Positions 5,529-7,942 of a DNA stretch of 7,942 bases are shown here, piece after piece. A model generated the notes under the pieces. It was given only the letters and a program-made list of their open reading frames with translations. It was not told the DNA's origin and ran no database searches. The position numbers and the translations under genes are program-made. The stretch spans positions 1 through 7,942 of the forward strand of contig DEMY01000042.1 of the NCBI GenBank assembly GCA_002359425.1, given 5' to 3'. The stretch comes from Clostridiales bacterium UBA2658. GTDB taxonomy: Bacteria; Bacillota; Clostridia; Oscillospirales; Oscillospiraceae. Each line of letters starts with the position of its first letter. Position 1 is the first letter of the stretch.

Positions 5529-7175
5529 ATGATGAAGAAAACGATTGGAAGCATGGCGCTTGCGCTTGCGCTTATATACCAGCTCGCCATGCCGGCCTTT
5601 GCGGCGGACAGCCGGGTGCAGGCGGACGTTACAAAGACCGCCTCATATGTCTACAATCTCGTAAAATCACCGCAGGTGGGTTCCATCGGCGGCGAATGGG
5701 CCGTTTTGGGTCTTGCCCGCAGCGGCTATAGCATTCCCAACGAATACTATCAGAACTACTACGCTACTGTGGAGGAATATGTAAAAGCCTGCAAGGGCGT
5801 TTTACACGACAAAAAATACACAGAATATTCCCGCGTCACGGTCGCTCTCACCGCCATTGGCAAGGATCCGACAAACGTGGCCGGTTACAATTTATTAACG
5901 CCGCTTGGCGACTACGAAAAGACCATTTGGCAGGGCCTCAACGGCCCCATCTGGGCGCTCATCGCTCTCGACTCCGGCAACTATGCAATGCCGAAAAATA
6001 CATCTGCTGCGAAACAGGCAACACGCCAGATGTATGTTGACCGCATTCTTGCCTGTGAGCTTTCGGATGGCGGCTGGTCTTTGACCGGTGGCACGAGCAG
6101 CGAAACGGCGAACGAAACTTCCGACCCCGACATTACCGGCATGGCGTTGCAGGCCTTGGCAAAATATCAGGATCAGGCGGCCGTCAAAACCGCCACTGAA
6201 AAGGCCCTTTCCTGCATGTCAAAGCAGCAGAGCGCAACGGGCGGCTTTTCCTCCTGGAACACCTCAAATTCGGAGAGCGACGCGCAGATGCTGGTTGCCC
6301 TGTGCGAGCTTGGCATCTCTTTGAACGACAGCCGTTTCGTGAAAAACGGAAAGACCGTTTTGGACGATCTTCTGAGCTATTACCAGACGGACGGCAGCTT
6401 CCGCCACACCTCCGGCGGCTCCGGCTCAAACCAGATGGCGACCGAACAGGGATTTTACGCTCTTGTTGCCCTGCAGCGCGCGCAAAGCGGCAAGCAGAGT
6501 CTCTATCGCATGAGCGATGCCATCAATATTGGCACAGGCTCGACCACCGGCAAGGGCGAGGGGCTCAAGGGCAAAAACGCCGACGTGAAATCGGTTCCAG
6601 TCAAGATTCCCGGCAAGACCTTCGGCGATATCAGCGGCCACAAAAACCAGCCCGCGATCGAGGCGCTTGCCTCCCGCGGCATCATTAACGGCATAAACGA
6701 CACGAGCTTTGCCCCGAACGCTACGATGACCCGCGCGGAGTACGCCGCCATCGTCGTGCGCGGGCTTGGCCTCACACCAAAGGAAAACGGTAAATTCTCC
6801 GATGTTCCATCCGGTATGTGGTATGCTGGTTATGTCGGTACCGCGAACGCCTATGGCATTGTAAACGGCACGACCAACACGACCTTCGAGCCGAACGGCA
6901 CCATCACCCGCGAGCAGGCTGCCGCAATGACGGCGCGGGCCGCAAAGCTCTGCGGCATGGCGACGAGCTATGATACCACGACGATCCGTGACACGCTCTC
7001 CGGTTTCGGCGACTATGTATCGAGTTCCGAATGGGCGCGCGAAAGCCTCGCGTTCTGCTACGACAAGGGTGTTTTAGATAGCACAGACCTAAATATCCGC
7101 CCGCAGCAGGCCGTTTTGCGCTGCGAAGTGGCGCAGATGCTCTATAACCTTCTGGGAAGCGCAAATCTTTTGTAA
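5529..7175 (+). CDS. Secreted alpha/alpha-barrel (prenyltransferase-like repeat) protein with three SLH modules
   Basis: This 548-residue protein starts with a clear signal peptide (MMKK, hydrophobic run, cleavage likely after MPAFA at 25). Residues about 33-330 form a prenyltransferase/squalene-cyclase-like barrel, seen in NGPIWALIALDS, DGGW (180-183), SDPDITGMALQALA (198-211), GGFSSW, SESDAQMLVALCELGI and MATEQGFYALVALQR (303-317). A Gly/Lys-rich linker (331-362) leads to SLH modules at about 364-412, 423-472 and 492-544. The first two have the usual TRAE/TREQ turn; the third has LRCE instead, so it is degenerate. SLH modules bind pyruvylated secondary wall polymer, placing the protein on the cell wall. 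Being secreted, it is unlikely to be a terpene cyclase. Barrels of this type also form the alpha domain of animal transcobalamin and intrinsic factor, and the next gene has the matching C-terminal-type domain. A cobalamin or other ligand-binding role is inferred, not shown. Confidence 0.9.
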   Translation: MMKKTIGSMALALALIYQLAMPAFAADSRVQADVTKTASYVYNLVKSPQVGSIGGEWAVLGLARSGYSIPNEYYQNYYATVEEYVKACKGVLHDKKYTEYSRVTVALTAIGKDPTNVAGYNLLTPLGDYEKTIWQGLNGPIWALIALDSGNYAMPKNTSAAKQATRQMYVDRILACELSDGGWSLTGGTSSETANETSDPDITGMALQALAKYQDQAAVKTATEKALSCMSKQQSATGGFSSWNTSNSESDAQMLVALCELGISLNDSRFVKNGKTVLDDLLSYYQTDGSFRHTSGGSGSNQMATEQGFYALVALQRAQSGKQSLYRMSDAINIGTGSTTGKGEGLKGKNADVKSVPVKIPGKTFGDISGHKNQPAIEALASRGIINGINDTSFAPNATMTRAEYAAIVVRGLGLTPKENGKFSDVPSGMWYAGYVGTANAYGIVNGTTNTTFEPNGTITREQAAAMTARAAKLCGMATSYDTTTIRDTLSGFGDYVSSSEWARESLAFCYDKGVLDSTDLNIRPQQAVLRCEVAQMLYNLLGSANLL

Positions 7176-7180
7176 AAGTG

Positions 7181-7201
7181 CGGAACGGGAGAACCGTTTC
7201 G
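7181..7201 (+). other. Small intercistronic hairpin
   Basis: An eight-pair stem (7181-7188 with 7194-7201, one G-U) closes a five-base loop just after the SLH gene's stop. No T-run follows, so it is not a convincing terminator. It may mark RNA processing or mild attenuation between the two surface-protein genes. Confidence 0.45.
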
Positions 7202-7245
7202 GTCCATAATAAGAAGCATGGTTTAAGACTAGAGGAGGACCGGCG

Positions 7246-7942
7246 ATGAAGGCTTGGTTTGAAAAAAACAAAAAGAAAGTATACATCGCTGCCGCACTTG
7301 TCGCAGTGCTTGCCGTGGCCTTCTGGGTCGGCGGCGGCGCACCGGGACTACAAGGCTGGAGCGTTTCAAAGGCTTCTCCTTCGCCCAGCAGCGTTTCGAT
7401 CAATGCGGTCTCGCCCTCGCCTTCACCTTCTGAGGATGTTTTGCCTTCGCCGAGCGAGGAGGCTTCCCCGTCGCCCAGCGCGGCTGCTGAAAATAAGAAA
7501 AATACCGGCACCATTGAGTCGCGCCCCGGCGGTGCTGACAACACATCCATGACCGCCGCCGAAAAGGAAAAGGCCGCCGCGAAGTTCGCCGGAAATACGG
7601 GGCAGGTCCAAAATGGAGACGCGAACTACTCATTACAAAACGGCATGCAGCTCGACACCTCCACAGGAAAGGACCAGTATCTCACCGACCCGGTTCCTGC
7701 CGGAAAGCCCGTTCCAGTGGAGCCTCAGAACGCTAAGATTTCCGACAAACAGTCCACATGCACGATTTCCATCTCCTGCTCAACCATCAACGATAACATC
7801 GGCTGGCTTGATCCTGAGAAAAAAGAGCTTGTCCCGTCCGACGGCTGGCTTTTAAAACCGACGACCGTGACCTTCTATGAGGGCGAGAGCGTTTTTAATG
7901 TCCTTCTCCGCACTTGCAAGCAGCAGGGCATCCACATGGAAT
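7246..7942 (+). CDS. Membrane-anchored DUF4430 (transcobalamin-like C-terminal) protein, partial at the window end
   Basis: An open frame runs from ATG 7246, with AGAGGAGG at 7231-7238 seven bases upstream, to the window edge: 232 residues, C-terminus missing. Residues 1-11 are basic and 12-28 form one hydrophobic span. With no lipobox or clear cleavage site, this looks like an uncleaved anchor. Residues 43-80 are a Ser/Pro-rich wall-spanning linker with repeated SPSPS, followed by a polar stretch. From about 170 comes a DUF4430-type domain: TCTISISCSTI (171-181), LDPEKKELVPSDGW and TTVTFYEGESVFNVLLRTC (206-224). DUF4430 corresponds to the beta domain of transcobalamin-like proteins. The gap of 70 bases after the SLH gene, with no good promoter, suggests one transcript. 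Ligand and partners are not shown by the sequence. Confidence 0.85.
   Translation, partial: MKAWFEKNKKKVYIAAALVAVLAVAFWVGGGAPGLQGWSVSKASPSPSSVSINAVSPSPSPSEDVLPSPSEEASPSPSAAAENKKNTGTIESRPGGADNTSMTAAEKEKAAAKFAGNTGQVQNGDANYSLQNGMQLDTSTGKDQYLTDPVPAGKPVPVEPQNAKISDKQSTCTISISCSTINDNIGWLDPEKKELVPSDGWLLKPTTVTFYEGESVFNVLLRTCKQQGIHME

Noticed and set aside
5529..6520. Squalene/terpene cyclase or protein prenyltransferase enzyme
   Set aside because: The protein has a signal peptide and SLH wall anchors. I see no DXDD-type catalytic motif, so only the barrel fold is shared with these enzymes.
7205..7210. Promoter for the DUF4430 gene (CATAAT)
   Set aside because: The -10 resemblance is fair, but there is no acceptable -35 box at 16-18 bases and no TG extension.

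Overview
The window reads as the 3' half of an ethanolamine-utilisation (eut) bacterial-microcompartment operon, followed by a separate unit for cell-surface proteins. All genes are on the + strand. Strong AGGAGG-type ribosome binding sites, high G+C, a Firmicutes-style short EutQ, and S-layer-homology (SLH) plus DUF4430 proteins suggest a high-G+C Clostridia member, perhaps an Oscillospiraceae-like gut bacterium. The taxon is inferred; no rRNA gene is present to confirm it.

Bases 34-5302 hold six tightly packed genes. They are eutJ (Hsp70/actin-fold chaperone-like protein), a eut-associated flavoprotein-like protein, a PduS/RnfC-like iron-sulfur cobalamin-reductase-like gene, a PduT-like tandem-BMC shell protein with the conserved cluster cysteine, eutH (ethanolamine permease) and eutQ (cupin). 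The catalytic genes (eutBC, eutE, eutT and others) are not in view and presumably lie upstream. EutH would bring in ethanolamine. The PduT/PduS pair could pass electrons across the shell, for cobalamin reduction or cofactor recycling. The two proteins with N-terminal amphipathic helices (875-1633 and 4865-5302) look like lumen cargo.

The PduS-like gene carries one in-frame TAG at 1974-1976. Family-like sequence continues in the same frame on both sides, with no frameshift. It is therefore a one-base nonsense lesion, a sequencing error, or a read-through amber codon.

Bases 5303-5528 are a 226-bp spacer with a perfect 12-bp inverted repeat, a good extended -10 promoter and a hairpin in the predicted leader. 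Downstream come a secreted alpha/alpha-barrel (prenyltransferase-like) protein with three SLH modules, and the start of a membrane-anchored protein with a Ser/Pro linker and a DUF4430 (transcobalamin-like C-terminal) domain, cut by the window end. Together these two resemble the two domains of animal transcobalamin/intrinsic factor split over two surface proteins. The enzyme of the neighbouring pathway, ethanolamine ammonia-lyase, needs adenosylcobalamin, so a B12-capture role is an attractive, unproven hypothesis.
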